NCBI GenBank assembly: GCA_014529385.2
Contig: CM043958.1
Span: forward strand, 124,969,817 to 125,033,816
Origin: Adiantum capillus-veneris
Lineage: Eukaryota; Streptophyta; Polypodiopsida; Polypodiales; Pteridaceae
Reading direction: 5' to 3'
DNA length: 64,000 bases
Of this stretch, positions 11,280-22,718 are shown piece after piece; within the stretch, counting starts at the first letter, position 1; every line of letters starts with the position of its first letter. Both the position numbers and the translations under genes were made by a program. Under the pieces are notes generated by a model. It saw nothing but the letters and a program-made list of their open reading frames with translations. It was not told the DNA's origin and searched no databases.

Positions 11280-12142
11280 GCAAAAGAGGAGATTCCTAAT
11301 TGGACTGGTTGAAGATTAAAGAAATATCTTTTTCCGCTAACACCAGATGAACTAGCAACACTCCATGCAGCAGCTCAGCGCAGACGTCAAGCATAAGACG
11401 TTCGAGAACAAGCACAACAGGAAGCCAAACTCAGAATATTAAAACGCAAAGATCAAGCAAAATTCTAGAGGAAAGCACAATAGGAAGTGGCTATTGAGAA
11501 TGATCCTATAGCATCCATACAAATAAAAGCTATATGGTTAAGAGGAATGGATCTATGTATTCATGTACAACTTGCCAATGCCACCACTGAACCAGCCTTA
11601 GTGGACACAGGGGCCAGAGTTAATGTAGTTAACTACTCCACCTTCAAAAAAATCATGCAGGAACATCTAATGCCCAACACTATGGAGTTCAAAGTAGCAA
11701 ACAAAGGCACTATGGACAGTCTAGGCCACATAAATTTACCAATCTCCATTGATGAACCGTTTACCCACATCAATTTCATGTGGTCAAAAATCAACATCTT
11801 AATGAACCTGTCATTCTCGGAGTGCCATGGATGCGTACTTATCAAGCCACACCAAACTGGCAGGACAACACTTTACTCCTCGCACACGAGGGTAAATCTT
11901 TTGCCACGCCATTCGTACAAATGGATCATGTATGGGAACCTCTACCATCGCTACATGCACCAACTGAGCAATACTCAACCACCATTGTCAAGAAAATTTG
12001 GGTTAAGAAATCAATCATGGAAACCAAGCCTAGGCAATTGTGGATACCTAAACGACCAACCAATACACATGGCCTACATTGCCTACACAGAAACTCAACC
12101 ACAACAAATTGCTCATTGCTGTGGGTACACAGCCTAACCTAA
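11280..12142 (+). pseudogene. E2 post-integrase segment with aspartic protease
   Basis: One continuous frame, broken by four stops before 11487, links a basic Ala/Arg-rich tail (LKKYLFPLTPDELATLHAAA) to a retropepsin-like domain. The active site reads EPALVDTGARVNVV (D-T-G) near 11600. After a frameshift near 11780 the flap-side block VILGVPWMRTY follows. Downstream the frame contains QLWIPKR, and a W-x-P-K string recurs near 12250. The unusual point is position: the protease follows the integrase instead of preceding RT, and it lies close to the E2 polypurine tract. Alternatives are a second truncated copy of the family placed head to tail, or a cellular-like retropepsin gene captured by the element. 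Confidence 0.6.
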
Positions 12143-12508
12143 TGAACCGCTATCTTTGACATCCAAACACAGTCCAATGGGTATGCAACCAAAACAACCT
12201 TGCCTTCATGATGTGTCTTCTAGAGAATCCAAACCTAAGAAATTTCAATGGCAACCCAAAAAACTCCAAAAATCAACGCAACCCCGTCAGCATCAAAGCT
12301 TTTGCTGGTCATAGTCAGTCATAGTCAAACTCAGAGTGCGTCTTCTCCAATTACTATTATCCGGACCACGCAGCTTCCAGGGAACCTTGCCACCAATAGC
12401 CACTGGACATATTGTTCATCACCTATCTCTTGCACATCATTTTGTTTCCCCATGCATATCCTCCATCAACATCATAGAGCCACACTATACGGCTATGCAT
12501 AGACACGC
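12143..12508 (+). other. E2 3' coding tail, decayed
   Basis: Several short overlapping open frames, none recognisable on its own. The frame ending in AMHRHA continues across the E3 insertion into 22650 (next codons Phe-Tyr-Ser-Gln). This is why I treat 12508 and 22650 as originally adjacent. Confidence 0.45.
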
Positions 12509-14478
12509 CGTCGTGTTGTGACACGTACATAGTGGGAACGCATGCTACAAGATCTATCTTGCAACTTTTTAGATAAATAATTATATTTTTTATAATGTAC
12601 ATGTGCATATCTAAGTATAATAATAAACTTTTTATCTCATCCTATTATCTCAAGGGTAACATATGTAAGAAAAGCCTCCATAGCTCCGCCTCTTTAACTT
12701 GGGGCAAAAAGCATTGATTCTTTATTTCTACTATCTCATTATCATCTCACACGTAGCTAGATCCTATATCTAGGGTAACTTCCAATATATATATATTCTA
12801 TGTATTTTTCATATTTTTCTTATATTTCTTTTAAATAGCTACTAGGAAGGAATCAAATGCTAGTGGGACACTAGCTTCCATGATTCTCAAAGATACCCCT
12901 ATATCAATGCATAATTGCAAGCATCATTACAAAAAACATTCAAGGAGCAAAAAGTCATGCTTTCATATGGCATGAGGTGTCCATTGGAATCAAATAAAAG
13001 TCTAAGCTAAGGGGACCACAAGAAGAGTTTTGCTGCCAAAACTGTACCCTATTTTGATGATTTTTGATCACAAGGTTCCAATCCAAATTGAAAAAAGTAT
13101 ATAAAATGGGAGTTGTAACTAATGAGCGGAATTTTCTACCCATATTTGTACTTTTTTATTTGAAGCCACGGTTGATGAGATACGATCAAAATACTAGACC
13201 CTAGTCTGCCCACATTATGTAGAGACAACTCATTTCCAACTTTTCCTGTTTCTGTTCACACTGGCTCTTCTCTTCTTGTGTAAACCCTTGGGGGTTCCCT
13301 TCACCTATAAAATGGGATCTCTTATTTCTTGAAAATTATTCAAGCCATTGATGAGAGGAATTCATGAGGAAGTGAGTCGTAATGCCTGATTGTACTTAGA
13401 TATTAACATAAGCCTAAGCCTACACTTTCTCCTAGAGGACGACTAGCCATTCTTGTAAGCTGTCCTTAGAAGATAAACTCTAATCGAAGAAGGTCTTGGA
13501 CTTGGTGTATCAATCAAAGTTGAATTCTTCCCTCTTCTTATCTCTCTATCAAAAATGGTGCCAAAGGGTTTGACAAGTAAGATGTGTTCTACATTGATAT
13601 TTTATTGATTTCTTGTTGTTTTGTTTTTCATCTCTAATCCAACATCTATATATCTAATATCATCCTTAACCAAACTTTATCTCTCTCACTCTTAGAAATT
13701 TATTATCTCTACAAATTCTAGGTTCTCCTTGCTACAGGTACATCTCTCCTCGCAGTATCCTTATTGCCTATGAGCAAGAATAGGCCTTGGGAGGGAAACT
13801 TTTCATCTCTTCACTTCTCTCATATCTACATTTCTCACATACTATCCTAGACGAATAATCCACACGATGAGAATTTCTATTGCTTCCACTCTGTGTGATC
13901 TATTAGAATTAACATATGGATTAGCCATAAAATACACTTTCAACAATGTATATTGTTTCTCTTTGGCCCAAAAAGGCTCAATGAAATACTTCTTTCACCG
14001 GATCCCATCATATTACCTCTTATAGAATATAACTTTTCTTTTGACGTAAGTGTAGTTATCTTGCTATGAACCAAGAGGATTTATACACACAATTAATTGC
14101 AATCACTATACAAAACATATATATTATGGTAAGTACAAAACTACAATTCCAAAGAACAATTCATAGCCTGGTTGGTCGACAAAGATTGAACGCCATTAAC
14201 TCATTTATCAACCCTTTCATATTACCCATGATATGATATGACCATAACCTTGATGTTTTCATCTTTGTGTTGTTTTAATATTCTCTTTTGTGTTCTTTCT
14301 TTGTGTTTGTGAGTGCAAGAGAGAAAGAATGGGGCTTCTTTGATTGCACTTCCTTCCAAACCCTTGTCTTCATGGCAGCTATGGTTTAACTCCTTCATAT
14401 AGTTTTTTGGAGTTCTTGCACAAACTCTCACAGCCAAAAGCCCGATGCTTTCCTCGCAAGACCGCAAATATCTCGACA
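12509..14478 (+). repeat. E3 5' LTR
   Basis: 1970 bp, collinear with 20456-22649. It has a TATA box CTATAAAATGG at 13304-13314 after a conserved CTTCTTGTGTAAA block. The 3' part carries remnants of small ORFs B and A (see separate entries). Compared with the right LTR it lacks two internal tandem duplications of 67 and 130 bp. Confidence 0.9.
13851..14278 (+). pseudogene. Small ORFs B and A in E3 5' LTR, damaged
   Basis: B occupies 13851-14069 (72 codons plus stop). Its start ATG is ACG here and one internal CGA is TGA, while the rest of the frame is open (IHFQQ..., PIILPLIEY, SFDVSVVILL). The stop of B overlaps the start of A (ATGA, 14066-14069). A runs 14066-14278 (70 codons plus stop) with one internal TGA. 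The copies in the right LTR and in E4 are better preserved. Function unknown. Confidence 0.55.
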
Positions 14479-14484
14479 TATTTT

Positions 14485-14500
14485 TGGTGAACTCGATGCG
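14485..14500 (+). promoter_or_regulatory. E3 primer-binding site candidate
   Basis: TGGTGAACTCGATGCG begins 6 nt after the 5' LTR end. The TGG start matches the CCA end of a tRNA and the position is right for minus-strand primer binding. I could not identify the tRNA. Confidence 0.45.
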
Positions 14501-14529
14501 AATCTGCCAGGGTGAGTTTTTGCGTAACC

Positions 14530-16697
14530 ATGGGTGATCATGTTGAGCAACAGGGTATGCATTTCGATCCAATAACAATGCAAATGTTTCAAGCATTTAC
14601 AATGTTCACACAAAAACCACATGCCACTGAAAGAAGGGAGATTTCAACAACTAAGGCCATGCAAGCGTCAATAGAATGGATCAATTCAATGAAAAATATG
14701 TAACCAAGTACTTACAAGAGTATGTGAAGGAGATGTAGCTACATCGTGTGTCAGAAGGTGAGATGATTCAAAGCTTTGAGCTAGTTGTTGCTCCAGAAAT
14801 AGGGAACATGTTAGGGCAATTAAACATGGGCATGGGAGAAATTGGGAAGAACTCAAAGTAGCTTTAAAGAAGGAATATTTCATGGAGGACTCTGGGAGAG
14901 TGACCAAAAGGACATTCGTAGAATGGGTAGTCAAGCCAAAGCAAGGACTATCAATAACAGAGCTACTTAGGGAATTTGAGTGGCGCTCTGCACAACTCAC
15001 TAGGACAGAAAGGGCCACACTAGATGCAGAGAAGACATATCTTTTCTACAAGCTGCAGGTAAAGAGTTTCAAGAAAATTTGGAGCTTCTTCTTGAAGATA
15101 AAGATGCTGAGCAAGGAATAAAACCGACTGGAATGAAGTTGAAGGTGCTATCTCATTGCTTGCCAAATGAAAAAGAAGAAGGGACAATATGGTAGTAAAC
15201 ACTACAAGTCCTTCAACCTCAACTTCTGTCAAAATGGTAAAGACTACTTTTATAGCTCCTAAGTTTGATGAGTCTATGGTAGATGAGCTTCTGAAGAGAA
15301 TGTGTGACTTGAAGGTGAAGCTTGCAAAGCTTGAAGAAAAAGGCCAACCATCAGGACCACTTACTAGGCAACGACAACAACCCAAAGAAGGGTTTGTTAA
15401 TAGATGTATTTGGTGTCATAGTACAGACCATGTAAGAAGGGATTGTCATGATTTTAGTGATGCTTTGTCAAAAGATGTTGTCTTTTTTAAGGATGGTAAA
15501 ATCCACTGAAGAGAGACAGATCTACCCTTGAGAACAAACTTTATGAAGGGGGGAATGCAAACCTTAGTTGAAGATATGGCAACTAACCATGACACCTCTT
15601 CAGCTGAGGTAGCTACTTATGGAGTGAAAATTGAGCATCTTAGTGATGAAGAGGTGAGTGACCATCATGGTCAAATTTGGCCAAATATCATGCAATTAGC
15701 TAAAAAGGGAAAGCTTACAAAAGAAATTCTACATGAAGCAGGTGATTACATACGTCTAGAAATAGGATGGAATGATCCAGTAGACTCATTGTCAGTGCAT
15801 GCCTACATTACAAAATGCCAACAAAATGAGGCTCTTGTAGAAGAGAAGTGCAGACGTGAGAATGGTGATGAAGGACCATCAAAAAGAGCTTCTAGAAGTG
15901 GGAGAAGAAGCAACTCAATGACTTCTCAAACACCCTCGACACAAGGAGCATCTCCACTTGAAGTACTCATGGAGGAGTCTACAACAGGAAAGAAGAAAGA
16001 GCAAACAAAAGGTAAGACAAAAGGCCCAACTTATAAACTACAATCTGATATTGAGGTTGCTACAGATTTAAAGAAAGTCTTGGAGGAAAGTATTTTGAAT
16101 AGCAAGATTGAGTTCACTCTAGACGACGTCCTTGGCATTGCAAAAAGTGAATTCCATGATGAGATCATTGACATCATCAAGAGAAAGCGGCAAACTCTTG
16201 CTGAGGTTGCTCGTCCACAGGTTGACGGAGAAACCTTAAAGACACAAGGGATGCAGTTGCGAAATAAGAAGGATGATGGAGCTGTGGTAGGATGCTACCA
16301 ATCTAGTGGGAGATTGAAGCAAGTGCATTTCTCAAATGATGATGAAGAAGTTGAAGCTATTCCTAGGAGCTACTATTCAGGAAGTCACTGGGCAAGGGCT
16401 ACTACAGAAACTTTGGTCAAGGTAGGTGACCTTGAAGAGCCATTTGTTGCCTTGCTTGACCATGGTTCAGAAATAAACATAATGTCAAAGAGTCTCTACA
16501 ACAAGTACAAATGGCTGATGGACACAAATCATGGTTGGATGATAAAAGTGGCAAACAATTCATCCGGTGAATTGTATGCAGCATGTCCAGGTGTGAAGGT
16601 TACAATAGGTGATGTAAAGATTGACCAAAACTTCTTTATACAAGATACATCTTCATATCATCTCATCCTTCGACAACCCTACATTGTGGGAGTTTGA
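14530..16697 (+). pseudogene. gag: E3 gag and protease
   Basis: Start chosen at the ATG of MGDHVEQQGMHFDP. Gag continues through frame changes: a block RTFVEWVVKPKQGLSITELL and LTRTERATLDAEKTYLF (14882-15121). From 15189 comes a zinc knuckle RCIWCHSTDHVRRDC (C-x2-C-x4-H-x4-C) and then VVFFKDGKIH. A TGA at 15507-15509 breaks an otherwise continuous frame into the protease part (15528-16697). There the active site reads VALLDHGSEINIMS (D-H-G instead of D-S/T-G), followed by LILRQPYIV as the flap-side block. A Lys/Glu/Ser-rich linker of about 200 residues lies between. Gag would form the particle and the protease would mature it. Confidence 0.8.
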
Positions 16698-16975
16698 ATG
16701 GAAACAAAGGTAATGGACGATGGTTCAGCATATGCTAGGATACGCAACAAAGATGGTAAATGAGCTATCCAATTTCTCACAGTTTGTGTAAACCATGAAA
16801 GAAATCGTGACAACCTTAGAGAACATCTTCTACCAAAGGTGAGCAAGGAGTTTCATGACTATAGGGAAATGATGGGTTTTGTCCAAGTACCATTGTAAAG
16901 CGGGATTGCAGTGGTATAGAAAGAAAAAGGGTCTCGCTTGATCCAAAAATAGGTGAAACTTTCTCAACGGGCTCC

Positions 16976-18900
16976 ATGGTAACAAGGAATGGATCAGTAT
17001 GTTTTACAAAACTTGAAGATTTAAAGAAATGTGAGAGGCAATATGTACATAATGTACAAATAGGCATGAAAGAGAGTGGGCTGCTAGAGCATACTGAAAA
17101 TGTTTTGGGTTTGTGTGAACAAGTTTCTTTTGTAGATACTATGGGTGAGCTTGATGCTATAATGGAGTCTAGTTTTCATCTTGAAAATGAAGTTGCGGAA
17201 GTATGCTATATGGAAATGTATCACGTAACAGAAGCCTTTAAAGAAAACCAATCAATTGGTCCAGAAGTCCATGTTGAAACTAAATACAAGAGTGTAGCAA
17301 AGAAGGTGAAACCAATAGCTTCACCCTTATCACCCAACAACAGGGAAAAGATTGAGCAAGATTCTTTGCAACCAAGTTTAAGGAATCCTAAAAGTATCGG
17401 GCATACCTTCACAAAGGAGTCTTTTCAAGAGTTGCAGATTGGTTGCGAGGAGTTTCTAACATGGGAGGAGACAAAGTGCTTCAAAGGAATGCTTTCAAAG
17501 CATGGTACGGCTTTTGCATTGACCCACACGAGATAGGATGTGTTGATCCTTCTATTGTAGAATCTATGGTAATTTTCACAATACCTCATGTGCCTTGGAA
17601 TCTACGGTCTATTCCGGTTCAAAAGGCTCATTTGCCAAAGTTAGTAGAGCTACTGAATGAGAAAATCAAAATGGGAATCTTGGAGCCTTCTTGTGCTCCA
17701 TACTCAAACATGTGGTTCACAATTCCAAAGAAGAATGGTTCTCTACGCTTCATCCAAGATATGCAACTAGTGAAAAGGTGACAATTAGAAATGTAGGTAC
17801 ATGTCCAATTGTGGATGAGTTTGCAGAGGCGTTTGCAGGGAGGGCAATCTACTCGATGGGGGATCTCTACTGAGGGTATGATCAATTTCAGCTTGCAATC
17901 GAAAACAGAGACTTGACAACCATGAGGACACCTTTGGGTTTGGTAAGGAGGTGTACGTTGCCACAGGGAGCAACCAACTCGGGTGCACATATGATGAATG
18001 GGATGAATAAGGTCTTACATGACTTTATCCCTCTAATCACAATGCCTTTCATTGATAATTTGCCTATCAAAGGATGTGAAAAAAGTGACAAAGATGAAGG
18101 TTTGGATCTCAAGGGATGTCACAGGTTTGTGGTAAATCATATAAATGATTGTGATAGAATTTTGTCTAGGTTGGAGGAAGTGAATCTTACTTTGTCAAGA
18201 AAAAAGCCTGTGTTTGGTGTCAATGAAGTGCTCATTGTGGGGCACATGTGTAGGCCATATGATAGGAAACCTTGTCCAATAAAGGTAAATGCCATCCAAA
18301 GAATGACACAAACATGCACTAGCATCACTTAGCTTAGAAGGTTTCTGGGAGCGTGTGTCTTTTATGTTATTTGTTCCACATTATGGACATGTAGTTGATC
18401 CTCTTTATCAGTTGGTTAAAAAAAATCAAAAGTTTAAATGGACAGAAGCACATGTAAAATCCATGAAAAAGCTAAAGGAGTTACTTGAGTTAGCACCAAA
18501 TTTAAGAAAGGTAGACTATGAGTGTCAAAGGCCAGTAATTGTGAGAGTAGACACCTGTCCTACATGAATTGGTTGGGCAATAGGGCAAGATCATGAAGAA
18601 TGACGCAAGTATGTGGTAAGATTTGGAGCAAAGGTACTAAGTGCTCGCCAAAGAAACTATCCACAAATAAAGAGAGAGCTATGGGGTATGGTTACAGCCT
18701 TGAAAAATGGAAAAGAGTACCTAATTGGTGCATGTGTGGTTGTAGAAACAGATTGTCTACCACTTGTTGGGATGATTACAAGCTGCTTAATGCCAGACAT
18801 TGCTATGTTGAGGTGGATTGCCTACATTAAGTCCATAAATCCCAAGTTTAAGCACATTGCAGGTAAAGACAATACAGTGGCATATATGCTATCAAGGGTA
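16976..18900 (+). pseudogene. E3 reverse transcriptase and RNase H, catalytic Asp lost
   Basis: At least five frames in order. The N-terminal linker ends in a block RT-like from 17443: IPHVPWNLRSIPVQKAHL and the substrate-side WFTIPKKNGSLRFIQD. Then come YSMGDLY with a stop, DQFQLAIENRDLTTMRTP and LPQGATNSGAHM. The catalytic box reads FIDN at 18048-18059; the family norm is FIDD, so the second Asp is Asn. The connection domain follows (LRRFLGACVFYVLFVPHYG), then RNase H with VRVDTCPT and LSARQRNYPQIKRELWGM and VVVETDCLPLVGM. Only one RNase H is present, unlike E1 and E4. Confidence 0.8.
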
Positions 18901-20345
18901 AGGTATAAAGATGAGTCACAAATGATTGACGAGGGAGATGATGTAAGCACAAAGTTCTATTCTATCTCTCATGTCAAAGGTAACAATTTCTGCATGACTA
19001 ATTCACTTGAACTGTTCTTTAAAGATCTATATGGAGGTGACTGGCTTCTTATTGAAAGCTACTTGAGTACTCTAACAAAACATGATGATTGGTCTGAGCA
19101 AGAATTCAAGAGGATACGACAAAAAGCATATGGGTACTTTTTGAGGGATGGTTACTTGTGGAAGCATCGTAAACAAAAGAGTGCTACACCACAACGGGTT
19201 ATATGTAAATACAGACTCAAGTAAAGCTCATGCAAGAGTTTCATGAGAGTCTATGGGCTAGACACAGGGGTGTGTGGGCAACCTTCTCCAAGTCAAAAGA
19301 AAAATAATGGTGGAAGGGTATGTATAAAGATGTATCTCAATTTGTAGAGTCATGTGTAACTTGTCAAATGTATTCAACTGTTCGACACTGTGATAGATTG
19401 CACCCTACATATCCACTAACCATGCACTATAAATGGGTTGTGAATCTAGTCACAATGCCTTTAGGACTCTGGCAGATGAGATACTTGGTTCTTGCACGAG
19501 AAGACCTAACTAACCAGGTTGAAGGAAGAGCAGTAAGGGCCAAAACCACAGAAGCTGTGTGTAAATTCCATCTTGATGAGGTGATTTGCTGTTATGGTTG
19601 TGTGGGAAAGATCATTGCAGACAGAGGTGAGCTGGATGTCGAGGAAGCAAGGGAGTTCTTTTCCACATTAGGAATCAAGATTTCTCTTACCACAGCTTAC
19701 AACCCTGAAGGCAATGGAAAAAGTGAAAGAGGGCATCCTCCTATCATCAAAGCTTTGGCCAAGGCTTGCAAAGGAAGAGTTGGTGAGTGGCCAAAACTGT
19801 TACCATATGCTTTATGGGCTGATCGTACAACACATATCTCAGTAACTGGCTATATGCCTGTGGAGCTAATGTATGGTCAAAAGCCAGTGATGCCGATTGA
19901 CGATACAATTCCCACATGGAATGTACTACCTTGGCAAGAGGGGCTTAGCAGCAAAGATCGCCTTGCATTGCGCATAAGGAAACTAGAGAAAAGACTTGGA
20001 GACATTGAGGTCCAAAAAAATGTCTCAAAAATGCAAGGCTGAAAAACAAGGACTACTTTGATAAGCGACATGGGCTCAGGAGCAAAGCAATTGACAAAGG
20101 TGACTAGGTTTTAGTATATGATAGTAGCCTTGATAACCAGCACACGACAATGCGTAAGTTCTCAAAAAGATGGTTTGGATCGTATGTTGTAAAGCATGTG
20201 CATGAAAATGCTACTTACAGCTTGTCTGAACTAGATGGTACATAAGTAAAGATTCCCATTGCAGAAAAAGGATCAAAATGTTTAAGAGAAGAGGAGATAG
20301 TGATCCCGAAGATGCTCAGGAAGAAGAAAACACATGTGACAATCA
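18901..20345 (+). pseudogene. E3 integrase
   Basis: The zinc domain survives partly as YLWKHRKQK..., QEFHESLW in a shifted frame, and CVTCQ (C-x2-C). The core from 19320 has WVVNLVTMP, where the first catalytic Asp appears as Asn, then IIADRGELD (second Asp) and EGNGKSERGHPP (Glu). The block PYALWADRTTHISVTGYMPVELMYG is the usual post-core segment. A C-terminal tail with KRWFGSYVVKHVHENATYSL resembles the small barrel that binds DNA, and continues to about 20345. No chromodomain seen. Stops at 19222-19224 and 20040-20042. Confidence 0.8.
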
Positions 20346-21891
20346 AAGTGAAGTTAAAGCTTTGGAATCTACAAGTGAAGATGTACAAGAGGGCTGATCT
20401 TACAAAGAGAAAATGTGGCACATACCGATAGATATGCAGATTTAGAGGGGATGGATGTCGTGTTGTGACACGTACATAGTGGGAACGCATGATACAAGAT
20501 CTATCTTGCATATTTTTAGATAAATAATTATATTTTCTATAATGTACATATGCATATCTAAGTATAATAATAATCTTTCTATCTCATCCTATTATCTCAA
20601 GGGTAACATATTCTTACTTTACCGTCAAAAAGTACTATGGAAAAAGCGTCAATAGCTTTGTCTCTTTAACTTGGGGCAAAAAGCATTGATTCTTTATTTT
20701 TACTATCTCATTATCATGTCACACCCTAGCTAGATCCTATATCTAAAGTAACTTCCAATATATATATATTTTATGTATTTTTCATATATTTTTAATATTT
20801 CTTTTAAATAGATGTTAGAAAGGAATCAAATGCTAGTGGGACACTAGATTCCATGATTCTCAAAGATACCCCTATTTTAATGCATTATTGCAAGCATGAT
20901 TACAAAACTTTCATGTTTCATATGCAATGTCATGCTTTCATATGGAATGAGGTGTCCATTGGAATCAAATAAAAGTCTAGGCAAAGTGGAGCAATGTCAT
21001 GCTTTCATATGGAATGAGGTGTCCATTGGAATCAAATAAAAGTCTAAGCTAAGTGGACCACAAGAAGACTTTTGCTACGAAAACTATACCCTTTTTGATG
21101 ATTTTTTAACACAAGGTTCCAATCCTAATTGGAAAAAATATATAAAATGAGAGCCGTATCTAATGAGCTGAATTTTTTGCCCATATATATATTTTTTAAA
21201 TTTTGAGCCACGGGTGCAGAGATATGATCAAAATATTGGACCCCAGTCTGCCCACATCATGCAGGGACAACTCATTTCCAACTTTTCTAGTTTTTGTTCA
21301 CACTGTCTCTTCTCTTCTTGTGTAAATCCTTGGGGGTTCCCTTCACCTATAAAAGGGGACCTATTCTTCCTTGAAAACCATTGAAGCCATTGATGAGAGA
21401 AATTCATGAGGGAGTGAGTAGTAATGCCTAATTGTACTTAGCTATTAACATAAGCCTAAGCCTACACTTTCTCTTAGAGAAAGACTTGCCATTCTTGTAA
21501 GTTGTCCTTAGAAGATCAACTCTAATCAAAGAAGGTCTTGGACTTGGTGTATCAATCAAAGTTGAATTGTTCCCTCTTCTTCTCTCTCCATAAAAAATGG
21601 TGCCGAAGGGTTTGATAAGTAAGATGTGTTCTACATTGATATTTTATTTATTTCTTGTTGTTTTCTTTTCCATCTCTAATCCAACATATATATATCTAAT
21701 CTCATGTCCTTAACCGAACCTATCTCTCTCACTCTTAGAAATTTATTCTCTCTACAAATTCTAGGTTCTCCTTGCTACATGCATCTCTCCTCGCAGTATC
21801 CTTATTGCCTACGGATAAGAATAGGGCTTGGGGAGGGAACTTCTTATCTCTTCACTTCTCTCATATCTACATTTCTCACATACTATCCTAG

Positions 21892-22240
21892 ATGAATAAT
21901 CCACATGATGAAAATTTCTATCGCTTCCACTTTGTGCGATTTATTAGAATCAACGTATGGATTAGCCGTAAAATACACTTTCAACAACATATAGTGTTTC
22001 TCTTTGACCCAGAAAGGCTCAATGAAATACTTCTTTCACCGGATCCCATCATACTTCCACTCTGTGCGATCTATTAGAATTAACGTATGGATTAGCCATA
22101 AAATACACTTTCAACAATGTATAGTATTTCTCTTTGGCCCAAAAAGGCTCAATGAAATACTTCTTTCACCGGATCCCATCATACTATCTCTTATAGACTA
22201 TAAATTTTCTTTTGACGTAAGTGTAGTTATCTTGCTATGA
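21892..22240 (+). CDS. Small ORF B in E3 3' LTR, internally duplicated
   Basis: B starts at ATG 21892 (MNNPHDENFYRFHFVRFIRI). In this LTR a 130-bp tandem duplication repeats most of the ORF in a shifted frame, so the first copy ends early at 22077 and the second copy reads on to the proper end SFDVSVVILL at 22240. E4 carries a related ORF starting MDNGPGIQVFSFHFTPHIRV. Both share ISxK(I/L)HFQQ, a Phe-Gly/Arg segment, EIL, ILPLI and S-F-D-V. Predicted strands alternate with few charged residues. I do not recognise a family, and no signal peptide or metal motif is visible. Conserved peptide with divergent DNA supports past coding. Confidence 0.5.
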
Positions 22241-22449
22241 ACCAAGAGGATTTGTACACACAATTAATCCCAATCACTAGACAAAACATATATATTATGG
22301 TAAGCACAAAACTACAATTCCAAAGAACAATTTGTAGCCTATTTGGTCGGCAAAGATTGAACGCCATTAACTCATCTATTAACCCTTTCATATTACCCAT
22401 GATACAATATGACCATAGCCTTGATGTTTTCATCTTTGTGTTGTTTTGA
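22237..22449 (+). CDS. Small ORF A in E3 3' LTR, intact
   Basis: 70 codons plus stop, start ATG overlapping the B stop (ATGA). It reads MNQEDLYTQLIPITRQ at the start and ends SLDVFIFVLF. It matches the 68-residue ORF at 56359-56565 in E4 (MNHKNLYDPFIPIARQ... SLDVYIFV) along its whole length, including VSTKLQFQR, a Gly-x-x-R segment, PFILPxIxYD. A and B are also paralogous to each other (K-(I/L)-x-F-Q, then ILPxI and S-x-D-V). Position upstream of gag in the transcript suggests a leader-encoded peptide or a uORF. Function unknown. Confidence 0.55.
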   Translation: MNQEDLYTQLIPITRQNIYIMVSTKLQFQRTICSLFGRQRLNAINSSINPFILPMIQYDHSLDVFIFVLF

Positions 22450-22649
22450 TATTCTCTTTTGTGTTCTTTCTTTGTGTGTGTGAGTGCAAGAGAGAAAGAG
22501 TGGGGCTTATTTGATTGCACTTCCTTTCAAACTGTAGTCTTCATGGCATCTATGGTTTAACTCCTTCATATAGTTTTTTGGAGTTCTCTCACAAACTCTC
22601 ACAGCCAAAAGCTCGAAGCTTTCTTGGCAAGGCCGCAAATTTCTCGACA

Positions 22650-22718
22650 ACGCGTTTTATTCCCAAGCACTCTGACACATGTTTATCGGGGATGACTCAC
22701 TCTAGGAAGGGGGGGAAA
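22650..22718 (+). other. E2 3' end and polypurine tract
   Basis: Short coding tail continuing from 12508, then a purine run at 22704-22718 and TG at 22719. This is the standard junction of internal region to 3' LTR. Confidence 0.6.

Larger units (their letters stand above)
12509..22649 (+). mobile_element. E3: complete Gypsy element nested in E2
   Basis: Two long direct repeats (12509-14478 and 20456-22649) bound a gag-pol of one orientation. LTR ends form the inverted pair TGTCG...CGACA; in the left copy the first T is mutated to C. The 4-bp sequence ACGC precedes the left LTR (12505-12508) and follows the right LTR (22650-22653), which fits a target-site duplication. A purine tract (AGAGGGGATGGA, 20444-20455) sits immediately before the 3' LTR, and a TGG-starting primer-site candidate lies 6 nt after the 5' LTR. 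Numerous frameshifts, and Asp-to-Asn changes in both RT and integrase, make it inactive. Confidence 0.9.
20456..22649 (+). repeat. E3 3' LTR
   Basis: 2194 bp. TATA box CTATAAAAGG at 21347-21356. It is longer than the 5' LTR mainly because of two tandem duplications: a 67-bp unit (20924-21057) and a 130-bp unit (21926-22185). The second duplication lies inside small ORF B. LTR ends at TCTCGACA, directly followed by the ACGC duplication. Confidence 0.9.
8741..22718 (+). mobile_element. E2: old Gypsy element, host of two nested insertions
   Basis: Pieces of one + strand element are split by later insertions: integrase (8741-10283), the segment leading into the protease (11149-12142), a short tail to 12508, and 22650-22718 beyond E3. 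The last piece rejoins the tail across the E3 target duplication. It ends in a strong polypurine tract (AGGAAGGGGGGGAAA, 22704-22718), directly followed by TG of a presumed 3' LTR. The 5' part (gag, RT) is not in the window or is displaced by E1. Many stops and frame changes mark it as old. Its integrase is only distantly like those of E1, E3 and E4. Confidence 0.7.
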
